Below, piece after piece: positions 54,631 to 63,859 of a stretch of DNA of 64,000 nucleotides; the first letter of the stretch is position 1, and each line of letters begins with the position of its first letter. Origin of the DNA: Nostoc mirabile CHAB5784 (GTDB lineage Bacteria > Cyanobacteriota > Cyanobacteriia > Cyanobacteriales > Nostocaceae). Position numbers and translations under genes: made by a program. A model generated the notes under the pieces. The model saw nothing but the letters and a program-made list of their open reading frames with translations. It did not search any database and was not told where the DNA came from. The stretch spans positions 1-64,000 of the forward strand of contig NZ_JAIVFS010000015.1 in assembly GCF_020829645.1 (NCBI RefSeq). Direction: 5' to 3'.

Positions 54631-56121
54631 ATGACCACCGGATACATCCTCATCGCAGCAATTTTAATTCTGGGAGGCGTAATTGCAACCGTGGGCGATC
54701 GCATCGGCACACGAGTTGGCAAAGCCCGCCTCTCACTTTTTAACCTACGTCCGAAAAATACTGCTGTACTGGTAACTATTTTTACGGGCGGTTTGATTTC
54801 AGCATCAACCTTAGGAATTTTATTCGCTGCCGACGAAGGCTTGCGAAAGGGAGTCTTTGAATTAGAAGATATTCAAACAGACCTCAGACAGAAGCGGGAA
54901 CAGCTAAAAACCGCAGAAACTCAGAAAAGTCAGGTAGAGAGTGAGCTAAATCAAGCAAGAATTGCCCAAGCAAAAGCACAACAAGACTTGCAGGTAATTA
55001 ATCAATATTTGCAGGCGGCGAATGCCAAACAACGCCAAACACAAGCTCAGTTGAACCGCACCATTAGTCAACAAGCTCAAACTCAAACTCAACTCCAACG
55101 CACTCAAGGCCAGCTAGGACAAGTTGTAACTCAGTACCAAAAAGCTATAGCTGAATTGCAAAGCGTTTACAATCAGAGAAAGGAGCTACAAGCGGCAGTT
55201 GAACTACTGAAGACAGAACGTCAACGACTGTACGCTGAAGCTAAAAAAGCTATTGACGAAGCCAAAACAGCGATTGAAAAACGCGATCGCGAACTTGCTA
55301 ATCGCCAAGAAGCCATAGAAGTGCGCGATCAAAAAATCTCCCAACTCGATCAATTGATTCAAAAGCGTAATGTAGAAGTTGCAGCGCGAGAGCAAGTGAT
55401 TGCCACACGGGAATCGCGCCTCAAAGAATTGGAAGGACAACAGGAGCAACTAGAACTGGAAGTTGCAAGGCTGGAAAAATATTATCAGTCTTACCGCGAC
55501 CTGCGTCTGGGTAAGCTAGCCATAGTTCGCGGTCAAGTTCTGTCTGCTGGTGTAGTTCGTGTTACCCAACCTGCTGCTGGTCGCCAGGTAGTGGTAAAAC
55601 TTTTACAACAAGCCAATCGCAACGCCAACCTCGAATTAAGTGAGCCTGGTGGAAATCCTGCAAATGTAGAGCTACTGCGCGTTACCCAGGATAGGGTTGA
55701 GCAATTGAGCAAGCAGATTGGCGATGGTCAAGAATACGTGGTGCGAATTTTCTCGGCTGGTAATTACGTCAGGGGAGAAAAGCAGATAGAATTTTTCGCC
55801 GATACAGCCCGAAATCAATTGGTTTTTTCGGGAGGCGCAGTGCTGGCCACAACTACTGCCGATTCCAAAACCATGACATCCTATCAGTTACAGCAGCGAC
55901 TGGAAATACTGATTTCTGCTTCCCAATTTCGTGCCCGTAATGCCGGAATTGTCGAAGATGTGCAAGTAGAAGGGACTTTTTTGCGCTTTGTCAGCCAATT
56001 AAGACAGTACAATCAACCATTGGAGATTAAAGCGATCGCAGCAGAGGACACTTATACAGCCGGCCCATTGAGAGTAAAATTAGTGGCAATAGTCAACGGA
56101 CAAATTATTTTTAGTACTTAA
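54631..56121 (+). CDS. DUF3084 domain protein, membrane-anchored coiled coil
   Basis: A 496-aa protein. Two N-terminal membrane helices (about residues 3-20 and 46-67) flank the conserved loop GDRIGTRVGKARLSLFNLRPKNTA (read in parts). A long coiled coil rich in Gln, Glu and Arg covers about 75-285. The C-terminal globular part (from about 295, LRLGKLAIVRGQVLSAGVV) is the DUF3084 core. Conserved in cyanobacteria, function unknown. It starts 168 bp after ntcA on the same strand. Confidence 0.85.
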   Translation: MTTGYILIAAILILGGVIATVGDRIGTRVGKARLSLFNLRPKNTAVLVTIFTGGLISASTLGILFAADEGLRKGVFELEDIQTDLRQKREQLKTAETQKSQVESELNQARIAQAKAQQDLQVINQYLQAANAKQRQTQAQLNRTISQQAQTQTQLQRTQGQLGQVVTQYQKAIAELQSVYNQRKELQAAVELLKTERQRLYAEAKKAIDEAKTAIEKRDRELANRQEAIEVRDQKISQLDQLIQKRNVEVAAREQVIATRESRLKELEGQQEQLELEVARLEKYYQSYRDLRLGKLAIVRGQVLSAGVVRVTQPAAGRQVVVKLLQQANRNANLELSEPGGNPANVELLRVTQDRVEQLSKQIGDGQEYVVRIFSAGNYVRGEKQIEFFADTARNQLVFSGGAVLATTTADSKTMTSYQLQQRLEILISASQFRARNAGIVEDVQVEGTFLRFVSQLRQYNQPLEIKAIAAEDTYTAGPLRVKLVAIVNGQIIFST

Positions 56122-56237
56122 AACATTATTTGCACACTCTTATTAGTAAGATTTAAACATATCGAACAGCAGTCAAAATAGTTGCTGTGATTGCATTTAT
56201 TCATTTCTAATTCTTAATTTTTAATTTTCAATTTATT

Positions 56238-56690
56238 ATGGCTTTCCGTGAATTTTCACCAACGCAACCAGTCATATTAGGGTTTGATCCAGGTCGAGAT
56301 AAGTGTGGTTTAGCGGTGATGGGACTGGATCGGCAATTGTATTATCATCAGGTCGTCTTAGCAAAAGAGGCGATCGCTACCATTGAGACACTGCGTCAAA
56401 GGTTTCCGATCTCCTTGATGGTGATGGGCGACCAAACTACAGCCAAGCAGTGGAGACAGACATTATATCAGGAATTGACAGAACCGTTGAGTATTATTTT
56501 AGTGGATGAGCGCTACACAACCTTAGAAGCACGCGATCGCTATTGGCAAATGTTCCCACCCAAAGGGCTAATAAAGCTGTTGCCACAAGGTCTGCGACAG
56601 CCACCAAGACCGATAGATGACATTGTTGCCATCCTCTTAATCGAAAGATACTTAAATCGTCTCACGGAATCAGCAGTCAGCCAATTTTAG
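56238..56690 (+). CDS. YqgF/RuvX-like RNase H-fold protein
   Basis: A 150-aa protein with the RNase H-like nuclease fold. ILGFDPGRDKCGLAVMG holds the first catalytic Asp, SLMVMGDQTTAKQW the middle strand, and LVDERYTTLEARDRYW the Glu and the family-specific ERYT motif; PRPIDDIVAILLIERYL carries the last acidic residues. Homologues process 16S rRNA 3' ends or act as resolvases. It appears complete. Neighbouring genes do not specify the role. Confidence 0.82.
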   Translation: MAFREFSPTQPVILGFDPGRDKCGLAVMGLDRQLYYHQVVLAKEAIATIETLRQRFPISLMVMGDQTTAKQWRQTLYQELTEPLSIILVDERYTTLEARDRYWQMFPPKGLIKLLPQGLRQPPRPIDDIVAILLIERYLNRLTESAVSQF

Positions 56691-56770
56691 ATTTTAGATT
56701 TTTTCTTCAATCCAAAATCCAAAATCGTTCGACTGAGCGTAGCCGAAGTCTAAAATCCAAAATTGAATGG
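56686..56770. repeat. ATTTTAG/CCAAAAT repeat tract
   Basis: TTTTAGA heptamers (56686-56702) and AATCCAAA copies (56708-56763) surround GTTCGACTGAGCGTAGCCGAAGT, a dispersed palindromic unit also seen as CTTCGACTTCGCTCAGTG at 14476. It lies between two convergent genes. Confidence 0.7.
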
Positions 56771-56780
56771 CTCTTAACTT

Positions 56781-57059
56781 TTAAAGTTCCGCCCGAATAG
56801 TAAAAGCATAATCTCCTCCAGGCTCTAGCTGGTAATCTTGTTGCTCCAAGAATCGACCGAGGGGTTCTTTGATTAAGGCGCGGCCTTGGCAAGGCTTGAC
56901 GGCAAGTTCTCCCCGGCGAAAATGCCACTGGAAATGCCACTCAAACTCACCCGCATTCACTTCGCCTTCAAGGAAGCCGTGTTGCCAGGATTGGCGGGTA
57001 ATTCTGACATGGGCAATGGTTTCTGGCAGACGTTTTGCACTCACAATGCTTTGTGTCAA
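56781..57059 (-). CDS. DUF3146 family protein
   Basis: A 92-aa protein. It resembles the cyanobacterial DUF3146 family: TIAHVRITRQSWQHGFLEG, VNAGEFEWHFQWHFRRGEL, GRALIKEPLGRFLEQ, DYQLEPGGDYAFTIRAEL. No catalytic or binding motif can be named. It is convergent with the YqgF-like gene. Function unknown. Confidence 0.75.
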   Translation of the reverse strand: MTQSIVSAKRLPETIAHVRITRQSWQHGFLEGEVNAGEFEWHFQWHFRRGELAVKPCQGRALIKEPLGRFLEQQDYQLEPGGDYAFTIRAEL

Positions 57060-57672
57060 GTGTGGAATAACAGCCGATCATGTGGGCTACTTATTTTATT
57101 TACCAAACATAGCTTAATTAAACAAACTGACAAAGTGGGTATTTGTAGTTGACTAGATTGTGTTAAGGAGCAAAACGACTTCAGAATACTGGAGTCGTTG
57201 CAATACGGTTCGGATAAGACTTGATCCCCCCAACCCACACCAGTCGCTCCACTTGGGGTCTCCCCAAGTGGAGCGCTGGCTCATAGTTGATATCGCACTT
57301 TTCTAAAGAAGTAACAGTTGCTGTACAGCAACTTTAGCGTACATCGAAATCGGTAATCAGGTTTTTATTTTTTATCAGAGTTTATATAGTTTCACTTTTG
57401 CACACAATTAATAAAGATTTGGCACACAACAATGTTCTGCCTCAACGCAGAATATGTATTTCATTACAATCTTTTAAATCCCTCGCTTTTCATCCTGCCA
57501 CTACTATAATCTATGATTTTTATGAACAGAGCATTTCGATTTCAGTACAAACGCAAAATTAGCAATTATTTTATCTGTACAACTACGGTTTTATATTTAA
57601 TTTATTTTTCTACCTAATATCCTAATAAAATATATTTCTTTAATATTATTCTCTCCTTTAGTCCACAGCAAA
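57060..57672. other. AT-rich gap with palindromes
   Basis: A 613-bp gap. It holds a dispersed repeat with the palindrome CTTGGGGTCTCCCCAAG (57253-57269), a perfect 18-bp palindrome AGTTGCTGTACAGCAACT (57316-57333) and then AT-rich DNA without any recognisable gene. Confidence 0.5.
57316..57333. promoter_or_regulatory. Perfect 18-bp palindrome, possible operator
   Basis: AGTTGCTGTACAGCAACT is its own reverse complement, with GTAC at the centre. Nothing in this gap assigns it to a gene; it lies about 255 bp upstream of the DUF3146 start. It could be a regulator site or a small repeat. Confidence 0.3.
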
Positions 57673-57993
57673 TCATGATAACTGACGCATTTTTGGAGTA
57701 TGAAAACCAATCACAATATCTTGTTTATCTATACCCATTTCCATCAGTTCTAAAGCAATATCCGCCTCCGTTGTATTTTGTTGAATCCAAATTTTATTAT
57801 TCTTGATATCTATGTGCATTATTGGCCCATAAATCCGCTTTTGATTGTTCCATCCAACGCTAATAATTTGATAATGGTCATGTTCTGTATCAAAAATTTG
57901 TTCGACTTCTACATCTCCGTAACTAGGCTTAAACTGGAGATATTTAGTTAACAGTTGCCTAACTTTTGTCCTATATTCATTTAATTTATCCAT
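57673..57993 (-). CDS. xisI: XisI family protein
   Basis: A 106-aa protein: MDKLNEYRTKVRQLLTKYL, VEQIFDTEHDHYQIISVGWN, RIYGPIMHIDIKNNKIWIQQ, DIALELMEMGIDKQDIVIGF. These are the hallmark segments of XisI, an accessory of fdxN-element excision in Anabaena that is also widespread without that element. The usual upstream partner xisH is absent here. ATG 57993 is chosen because GGAGGG lies just before it; an open extension of 42 codons upstream has no family match. Confidence 0.88.
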   Translation of the reverse strand: MDKLNEYRTKVRQLLTKYLQFKPSYGDVEVEQIFDTEHDHYQIISVGWNNQKRIYGPIMHIDIKNNKIWIQQNTTEADIALELMEMGIDKQDIVIGFHTPKMRQLS

Positions 57994-58237
57994 TGTTCTA
58001 TTCCCTCCGTTTCCACATTGTAAATAATCCTGCTCAACGCTTAGAGCGGTGTCATTGGTCAGTAAAACATTTAAACATAGATTTAAAGTTGGTTTGGTAC
58101 TGACTATCGACTCCAGCACATAAACCTTTTAAATCTAGAGTTTGCTTAGATTATCCGTCTAACTACAAAACAATACAATACTACAATACAAAATAGCGAT
58201 CGCTTGTATAAAGGTGATTACAAAATTAGCGATAGTG

Positions 58238-58310
58238 ACACACTCCACACACTGACAGCCGTACAGGTACAGTGTGGGCTTCTCAACCAATCCGGCTATT
58301 GCTTAGGAGG
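58238..58310 (-). ncRNA. Candidate omega RNA / right end of the TnpB element
   Basis: On the minus strand the end of tnpB and the DNA after it can fold: CTCAAC (at 58311-58316 side) pairs with GTTGAG, and CACACTG / CAGTGTG (58247-58275) forms a terminal hairpin. In IS200/IS605-type elements the guide RNA comes from exactly this overlap of the tnpB 3' end and the right end. Boundaries are estimates and no transcript is proven. Confidence 0.4.
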
Positions 58311-59476
58311 CGTTGAGCTTTAAGAACCGCGTGACCGTCGGCTCTATTCTTTATATTCACGGCTGCATTATGATCACGGTCAAGACTGCATTTACAATTA
58401 GGGCAGTCGTGCCATCTTTCATGCAATTTTTTAGGAACTTTCACCCCGCAACTGGAACAATCTTGTGACGTACCTGATGGATTCACTGCAATTACCAACA
58501 ACCCAGCATTTTCGGCTTTGGTGCTTAGAATTGACAGAAAGCTTGACCATCCAGCATCATGCACAGATTTTGCTAGCATCGAACGAGAAAGTCCTTTAAT
58601 GTTTAAATCTTCGTGAACTACAACATCATATTTTTTCAGTAGACTATTAGCAGTTTTAAAGTGAAAGTCTTTGCGTTTATCAGCTACTTTTTTGTGCTGC
58701 TTGGCGACTTGCTTGATAGCTTTTTTACGCCGATTACTTCCTTTTTTGCGGCGTGAAACACGCTTTTGGACAACACGTAATCGCTTCTGAGATTTACGAT
58801 AGTGTTGAGGGATTAGGACAACATCACCCTCGGAAGTTGTCAAAAAATCTTTTAAACCGAGGTCAATACCTGTAATTGAATCTGGATTAAAATCAGGTTT
58901 AACAGATGGAATTGTTGTATCTTCAAGGCTTAAAGTTAAATAATAACCATCAGCTTTTTTTGTCACTGATGCGGTTTTAATTTTAAATCCGTCAGGTATT
59001 GGGCGATGTAAAATGACTTTAACTATGCCGAACATTGGTAGAGTTATTAAATTACCTTGCAGACACCCATCTTTTATCTGTGGATAAGTAAACGTGCGGT
59101 AACGGTCACGAGCCTTAAATCTAGGCTTGCCACTACGTTTGCCATTGCTATCACCTTTAACAAAACGGTCAAACGTAACCTTAACTCGCTTGACTACATC
59201 TTGTAAAACTTGTGAATAAATTTTACTGTACCAAGGGTGAGTCTTTTTAAGCTGTGGTAGCGTTTTCTTTTGTGAATAATAGTCTGGGTTATCCCGCAAT
59301 TCTGGTATATGGCAAACAAGAGAACAGGCATTAATAGGTGAACGATTACGCTCGTACCAATCAAATCTATCAGCCAACAAAAAATTATACTGAGCGCATA
59401 GCATAGACAGCCATCTGTCTATCTCTATGGCTTGCTTTGCTGTTGGTCGTAGCTTGTATTGGTACGCTGTCCTCAC
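58283..59476 (-). CDS. tnpB: RNA-guided endonuclease TnpB (IS200/IS605-type)
   Basis: A 397-aa TnpB. The N-terminal WED-like start [20 protein letters not shown] is standard. The RuvC-like catalytic residues are all present: Asp in [12 protein letters not shown], Glu in [12 protein letters not shown], Asp in [13 protein letters not shown] zinc finger CSSCG...CPNC sits before the last. It appears active as an RNA-guided nuclease. GTG at 59476 is chosen because GGAG precedes it by 9 bp and the family N-terminus starts there; GTG at 59545 would extend it into the repeats shared with the divergent gene. No tnpA transposase is nearby, so the element cannot move by itself. Confidence 0.88.
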   Translation of the reverse strand: MRTAYQYKLRPTAKQAIEIDRWLSMLCAQYNFLLADRFDWYERNRSPINACSLVCHIPELRDNPDYYSQKKTLPQLKKTHPWYSKIYSQVLQDVVKRVKVTFDRFVKGDSNGKRSGKPRFKARDRYRTFTYPQIKDGCLQGNLITLPMFGIVKVILHRPIPDGFKIKTASVTKKADGYYLTLSLEDTTIPSVKPDFNPDSITGIDLGLKDFLTTSEGDVVLIPQHYRKSQKRLRVVQKRVSRRKKGSNRRKKAIKQVAKQHKKVADKRKDFHFKTANSLLKKYDVVVHEDLNIKGLSRSMLAKSVHDAGWSSFLSILSTKAENAGLLVIAVNPSGTSQDCSSCGVKVPKKLHERWHDCPNCKCSLDRDHNAAVNIKNRADGHAVLKAQRLLSNSRIG

Positions 59477-59534
59477 TCCGTGACGCTCCAACGCGAGTAC
59501 AAATGTATCCTCACAATTAAAAGTATTGTACCAT

Positions 59535-59556
59535 ATTGGGTACACATTGGGTACAC
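59535..59556. promoter_or_regulatory. Tandem 11-bp repeats, operator candidate
   Basis: ATTGGGTACAC occurs twice head to tail (59535-59545 and 59546-59556), directly before the ATG of the ribbon-helix-helix gene (59560). An inverted half GTACC lies at 59528-59532. The 11-bp spacing equals about one helical turn. RHH proteins of the CopG/Arc type bind such repeated half-sites. It may let the small protein repress itself and tnpB. Confidence 0.5.
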
Positions 59557-59559
59557 AAC

Positions 59560-59739
59560 ATGAAAGATTCTCGATTAAGTGTAAGGATGTCAGAACGCCG
59601 ATTAAATAAGCTTCGTTCTTATGCTCTAATGAAAGATAAAACAGTCACGCAGATAGTGGAAGACTGGGTTGATAGATTACCAAACATAGAGAGTGTTAAA
59701 AATAACGCTGACCCCTTTCCTATTAAGCCTACGGCTTAA
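59560..59739 (+). CDS. Small ribbon-helix-helix protein divergent to tnpB
   Basis: A 59-aa protein: [39 protein letters not shown], then a Pro-containing tail. The strand LSVRMSE followed by two helices is the CopG-like RHH DNA-binding fold. In cyanobacteria small RHH genes of this kind are often found head to head with tnpB. It may regulate the element. ATG 59560 begins the conserved part; 24 bp of open frame upstream is ignored. The last codons and stop sit in a nested hairpin. Confidence 0.75.
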   Translation: MKDSRLSVRMSERRLNKLRSYALMKDKTVTQIVEDWVDRLPNIESVKNNADPFPIKPTA

Positions 59740-59764
59740 ATCGGTCAGAGGTCGCGTTATTTTT
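59698..59764 (+). terminator. Nested hairpin at the end of the RHH gene
   Basis: The outer stem AAAAATAACGC / GCGTTATTTTT (59698-59708 and 59754-59764, 11 bp) encloses TGACC / GGTCA (59709-59713 and 59743-59747) and an inner TTAAGCC / GGCTTAA (59723-59729 and 59733-59739). The outer right arm ends in TTTTT, as in a terminator. It covers the RHH stop codon. It may also be a structured end of the mobile element. Confidence 0.6.
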
Positions 59765-59781
59765 AACCGCCTTATATCTCA

Positions 59782-59808
59782 CCACTGAACGGAGTACCGT
59801 TTCAGTGG
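59782..59808. repeat. Hairpin CCACTGAACGG / CCGTTTCAGTGG
   Basis: Inverted repeat with one extra T and a 4-base loop, 20 bp past the stop codon of the sugar permease (minus strand). No T-run follows on either strand. It may mark the left boundary of the TnpB element or end permease transcription. Confidence 0.5.
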
Positions 59809-59827
59809 GAGGCTTACGGCGTAATAG

Positions 59828-60655
59828 CTAATTCTTAATTCCCGTCGCAGCAATACCCTGAATAAACTGACGCTGACCGATGAGAAATAATACCATCACT
59901 GGAACTGTCGCTATAGTCACCGCCGCCATCATCAAAGGCCAATTATTTGTAAATTGCTCCTGAAACTCAGCCAACGCCAGTTGCACCGTCCTTAATTCTG
60001 GTCGCGTCGTAAACACCAGAGGCTTAAACAAATCATTCCACTCACCGATGAAGGTGAACAGAAACAGCGTCACCAACGCCGGACGGGCTAAAGGTAACAT
60101 CACCCGCCACAAAATTTGCAGTCGGTTCGCCCCATCTATGGCTGCGGCTTCTTCTAACTCCACCGGAATTGTCTGGAAATACTGACGTAACAAGAAAATT
60201 CCAAATCCGTTGACAGCAGTGGGTAAAATCAGCGCCCCATAAGTATTTATCAGGTGTCCCCACTTCAAAACCAAAAAGATGGGAATCACCAATAACTGAA
60301 AGGGAATCACTAAAGTCGCTAAAACGACCAATAGCAGTGCTTGGCGTCCCCGAAACTTCAGCCGTGCTAGGGCGTAACCCGCCAAAGCGGAAGTGACAAT
60401 CTGAAACGCCGTCACAGCGATCGCTACCAAGGTAGAATTAGCAAACGCCAGCAAAAATTTTCCCTGTTGCCATGCAACCCGGTAATTAGCTAAAGACCAG
60501 CTATTTTTAGACAAATTTTCCGGGCTGGTGGCCGTCGGTGCAAAGGAGGTGAGAAAGACCACAAACAGAGGTAGTAGAACGATAAATGCCCCTAGCAGTA
60601 ACACTACTAGGCTCAAAAAATCGCCAGATTTCAGATTCGCGTTTGGTTTAAACAT
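59828..60655 (-). CDS. Carbohydrate ABC transporter permease (MalG-type)
   Basis: A 275-aa inner-membrane subunit with six predicted helices. The cytoplasmic EAA loop ELEEAAAIDGANRLQILWRV then MLPLARP couples to an ATPase. It ends with RQFIQGIAATGIKN, the standard MalG-type C-terminus. No second permease or binding protein is adjacent; the UgpC-like ATPase at 6.0 kb could be its motor, which is inference. It is divergent from the aldehyde-deformylating oxygenase gene. Confidence 0.92.
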   Translation of the reverse strand: MFKPNANLKSGDFLSLVVLLLGAFIVLLPLFVVFLTSFAPTATSPENLSKNSWSLANYRVAWQQGKFLLAFANSTLVAIAVTAFQIVTSALAGYALARLKFRGRQALLLVVLATLVIPFQLLVIPIFLVLKWGHLINTYGALILPTAVNGFGIFLLRQYFQTIPVELEEAAAIDGANRLQILWRVMLPLARPALVTLFLFTFIGEWNDLFKPLVFTTRPELRTVQLALAEFQEQFTNNWPLMMAAVTIATVPVMVLFLIGQRQFIQGIAATGIKN

Positions 60656-60829
60656 AACTTGAGCTGCAAAGCATTTGTTTCGCTAGTACTACATCTCACC
60701 CAGCAACAGTTAATCTATAAACATAGTTACTTGTTAAGTTAAATTAAATCACAGTGATTATTACCCTCAGTTCATGGGGTAAATTGAATCCTGGTGTCAA
60801 ATAATCAGGTTTACAGGAGTAAAGATACC

Positions 60830-61528
60830 ATGCAGCAGCTTACAGACGAATCTAAAGAATTAGATTTCAAGAGCGAAACATACAAAGATGCTTATAGCCG
60901 GATTAATGCGATCGTGATTGAAGGGGAACAAGAAGCCCATGAGAATTACATCACACTAGCCCAACTGCTGCCAGAATCTCATGATGAATTGATTCGCCTA
61001 TCCAAGATGGAAAGCCGCCATAAGAAAGGATTTGAAGCTTGTGGGCGCAATTTGCAAGTAACCCCAGATTTGCAATTTGCCAAGGAATTTTTCTCTGGAC
61101 TACACCAAAATTTCCAAACCGCCGCGGCATCCGGAAAGGTTGTTACTTGCTTGTTGATTCAGTCTTTGATTATTGAATGTTTTGCGATCGCAGCATATAA
61201 CATTTACATCCCCGTTGCCGATGATTTTGCCCGCAAAATCACTGAGGGAGTAGTAAAAGAAGAATATAGCCACCTCAACTTTGGAGAAGTTTGGTTGAAA
61301 GAACATTTTACAGAAGCCAAAGCTGAACTTGAACTTGCAAATCGCCAAAACCTACCCATCGTCTGGAAAATGCTCAACCAAGTAGAGGGTGATGCCCACA
61401 CAATGGCAATGGAAAAAGATGCTTTAGTAGAAGACTTTATGATTCAGTACGGTGAAGCATTAAGTAACATAGGTTTTACGACTCGCGATATTATGCGCTT
61501 GTCAGCCTACGGACTCATAGCCGCTTAA
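60830..61528 (+). CDS. Aldehyde-deformylating oxygenase (alkane synthase)
   Basis: Cyanobacterial ferritin-like di-iron enzyme that turns fatty aldehydes into alkanes and formate. From ATG 60830 (after CAGGAGTAAAG) it has 232 aa, the usual length; the frame is open 36 bp further up but without family match. The metal ligands are visible in [35 protein letters not shown] and [13 protein letters not shown]. It precedes its partner, the acyl-ACP reductase; together they make C15/C17 hydrocarbons. Confidence 0.96.
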   Translation: MQQLTDESKELDFKSETYKDAYSRINAIVIEGEQEAHENYITLAQLLPESHDELIRLSKMESRHKKGFEACGRNLQVTPDLQFAKEFFSGLHQNFQTAAASGKVVTCLLIQSLIIECFAIAAYNIYIPVADDFARKITEGVVKEEYSHLNFGEVWLKEHFTEAKAELELANRQNLPIVWKMLNQVEGDAHTMAMEKDALVEDFMIQYGEALSNIGFTTRDIMRLSAYGLIAA

Positions 61529-61608
61529 AAAAAGTTAGGAGCAAAGCCGGAGACGCTTTGCCTCCGGTGAGAAATGATCACTGAGAAATTATGAGTCGTA
61601 CTCCTAAC

Positions 61609-61661
61609 TCCTGTACAGACGCGATTAATCGCCTCTCTCCTGTACAGACGCGATTAATCGC
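61609..61661. repeat. 29-bp tandem repeat with palindromes before AAR
   Basis: TCCTGTACAGACGCGATTAA then TCGC occurs at 61609-61632 and 61638-61661, a period of 29 bp. Each copy contains the perfect palindrome GCGATTAATCGC; in the second it widens to GACGCGATTAATCGCGTC (18 bp). It lies about 60-110 bp before the acyl-ACP reductase start and keeps a false upstream frame open. Confidence 0.75.
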
Positions 61662-61722
61662 GTCTCTTCCAACTCTACTAAATTCCACCCTTTCGAGACA
61701 GCATAAGCCTAATAATCACTAC

Positions 61723-62742
61723 ATGTTTGGTCTAATTGGACATCTGACTAGTTTGGAACACGCTCAATCGGTAGCTCAAGAATTGGGCTACCCAGAATAT
61801 GCCGATCAAGGGCTAGACTTTTGGTGTAGCGCCCCACCGCAAATTGTTGATAGTATTATTGTCACCAGTGTAACTGGGCAACAAATTGAAGGAAGGTATG
61901 TAGAATCTTGCTTTTTGCCAGAGATGCTAGCTAGTCGCCGCATCAAAGCCGCAACGCGGAAAATCCTCAACGCCATGGCCCATGCACAGAAGCACGGCAT
62001 TAACATCACAGCTTTAGGCGGATTTTCCTCAATTATTTTTGAAAACTTTAAGTTAGAGCAGTTTAGCCAAGTCCGCAACATTAAACTAGAGTTTGAACGG
62101 TTCACCACAGGAAATACTCATACTGCCTACATTATTTGTAAGCAGGTGGAAGAAGCGTCCAAACAACTGGGAATTGATTTATCAAAAGCAACTGTTGCTA
62201 TATGTGGAGCAACTGGGGATATTGGTAGTGCAGTTACACGCTGGCTAGATGCGAAAACAGATGTTCAAGAACTTCTGCTGATAGCTCGTGATCAAGAACG
62301 TCTCAAAGAGTTGCAAGGCGAACTGGGGCGAGGAAAAATTATGGGTTTGACAGAAGCACTGCCCCTAGCTGATGTTGTAGTCTGGGTTGCTAGTATGCCC
62401 AGAGGAGTGGAAATTGACCCCACCACTTTGAAACAACCCTGTTTGTTGATTGATGGTGGTTATCCTAAAAACTTAGCAACGAAAATTCAGTATCCTGGTG
62501 TACATGTGTTAAATGGTGGAATTGTAGAGCATTCCCTGGATATTGACTGGAAAATTATGAAAATCGTCAATATGGACGTGCCAGCCCGCCAGTTGTTTGC
62601 TTGTTTTGCCGAATCAATGCTGCTGGAATTTGAGAAGTTATACACGAACTTTTCGTGGGGACGGAATCAGATTACCGTAGATAAAATGGAACAGATTGGT
62701 CGGGTATCAGTAAAACATGGATTTAGACCACTACTGGTTTAA
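61723..62742 (+). CDS. Long-chain acyl-[acyl-carrier-protein] reductase
   Basis: Reduces acyl-ACP to fatty aldehyde with NADPH, the substrate of the preceding oxygenase. From ATG 61723 it has 339 aa, as expected. The Rossmann motif [18 protein letters not shown] is at about residues 158-175, and the catalytic Cys294 lies in [12 protein letters not shown]. The start at [15 protein letters not shown] is the family N-terminus; 44 upstream codons in frame derive from a tandem repeat and are rejected. Followed by accA about 120 bp downstream. Confidence 0.96.
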   Translation: MFGLIGHLTSLEHAQSVAQELGYPEYADQGLDFWCSAPPQIVDSIIVTSVTGQQIEGRYVESCFLPEMLASRRIKAATRKILNAMAHAQKHGINITALGGFSSIIFENFKLEQFSQVRNIKLEFERFTTGNTHTAYIICKQVEEASKQLGIDLSKATVAICGATGDIGSAVTRWLDAKTDVQELLLIARDQERLKELQGELGRGKIMGLTEALPLADVVVWVASMPRGVEIDPTTLKQPCLLIDGGYPKNLATKIQYPGVHVLNGGIVEHSLDIDWKIMKIVNMDVPARQLFACFAESMLLEFEKLYTNFSWGRNQITVDKMEQIGRVSVKHGFRPLLV

Positions 62743-62744
62743 GA

Positions 62745-62830
62745 GTTAGTCATTTGTCCTTGGTCATTAGTCATTTGTTATTTGCAAAGGACAAAGGACA
62801 AAGGACAAAGGACAAAAGACAAAGGATAAA
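62745..62830. repeat. TCATTTG / AAAGGAC heptamer tract
   Basis: TCATTTGTCCTTGGTCATTAG is followed by repeats of AAAGGAC (62778-62825). The two halves are partly inverted copies of each other. The tract fills the gap between the acyl-ACP reductase and accA. Confidence 0.8.
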
Positions 62831-62862
62831 TAACTTATAACTCGTAATTGATAACCCCTACG

Positions 62863-63843
62863 ATGGCAACTACCGAGCGTAAACCGCTACTGTTAGATTT
62901 TGAAAAGCCCTTAGCAGAACTAGCAACCCGAATTGATCAAATTCGGCAACTTGCAGAAGAAAATGGTGTCGATGTTTCTGGTCAAATTCGTCAACTAGAA
63001 GCACGCGCTATGCAACTGCGTGAGGAAATTTTCAGTAGTCTATCCCCGTCTCAGCGACTGCAAGTCGCTCGTCATCCGCGTCGCCCTAGTACTCTCGATT
63101 ACATTCAGGCTATTAGTGATGAATGGATGGAATTACATGGCGATCGCTGTGGTGGTGACGATCCGGCTTTAGTTGGTGGTGTCGGTCGTCTGTGTGGGCA
63201 ACCTGTGGTGATGTTAGGTCATCAAAAAGGTCGTGATACCAAAGACAATATTGCCCGTAACTTTGGAATGCCTTACCCTGGCGGCTACCGCAAAGCGATG
63301 CGGTTGATGGAACACGCCAACAAGTTTAGTATGCCAATACTAACTTTTATCGATACGCCAGGAGCTTGGTCTGGAGTAGAAGCAGAACACCAAGGTCAAG
63401 GAGAAGCGATCGCCTACAACTTGCGGGAAATGTTTTGCTTAGATGTACCAATTATCTGCACAGTCATCGGTGAAGGCGGTTCCGGTGGCGCACTCGGTAT
63501 TGGTGTAGGCGATCGCCTACTCATGTTTGAACACTCAGTTTATACCGTCGCCACTCCCGAAGCCTGCGCCGCCATTCTGTGGAAAGATGCTGGCAAAGCT
63601 CCCCAAGCAGCTGTTGCCCTAAAAATTATTTCCCACGACCTGAAAAAGTTGGGAATTATCGACCAAATACTGCCTGAACCCACTGGTGGCGCTCATTCCG
63701 ACCCTTTAAAAGCAGCTACCATTCTCAAGCAAGTGCTGTTGGAAAATTTAGACGAACTCAATCGTTTAACGGCTCCAGAACGCCGTCAACTGCGCTATGA
63801 AAAATTCCGCAAAATTGGCGTTTTTACAGAAGTTGCCCACTAA
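62863..63843 (+). CDS. accA: Acetyl-CoA carboxylase carboxyltransferase subunit alpha
   Basis: Part of acetyl-CoA carboxylase, which makes malonyl-CoA for fatty acid synthesis. From ATG 62863 it has 326 aa; TTG at 62848 is rejected. Visible are the N-terminal [15 protein letters not shown] helix, [29 protein letters not shown], the oxyanion segment [16 protein letters not shown] and the C-terminal [15 protein letters not shown]. Its position after the alkane genes matches the ADO-AAR-accA order known in cyanobacteria. Confidence 0.97.
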   Translation: MATTERKPLLLDFEKPLAELATRIDQIRQLAEENGVDVSGQIRQLEARAMQLREEIFSSLSPSQRLQVARHPRRPSTLDYIQAISDEWMELHGDRCGGDDPALVGGVGRLCGQPVVMLGHQKGRDTKDNIARNFGMPYPGGYRKAMRLMEHANKFSMPILTFIDTPGAWSGVEAEHQGQGEAIAYNLREMFCLDVPIICTVIGEGGSGGALGIGVGDRLLMFEHSVYTVATPEACAAILWKDAGKAPQAAVALKIISHDLKKLGIIDQILPEPTGGAHSDPLKAATILKQVLLENLDELNRLTAPERRQLRYEKFRKIGVFTEVAH

Positions 63844-63859
63844 CAGCGCTGCATAATGA

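Noticed and set aside
57994..58119. N-terminal extension of xisI or an XisH remnant
   Set aside because: The residues match neither XisI nor XisH, and a good ribosome site precedes the internal ATG.
61591..61722. N-terminal extension of the acyl-ACP reductase
   Set aside because: The 44 codons come from the 29-bp repeat; the family start is the ATG at 61723.
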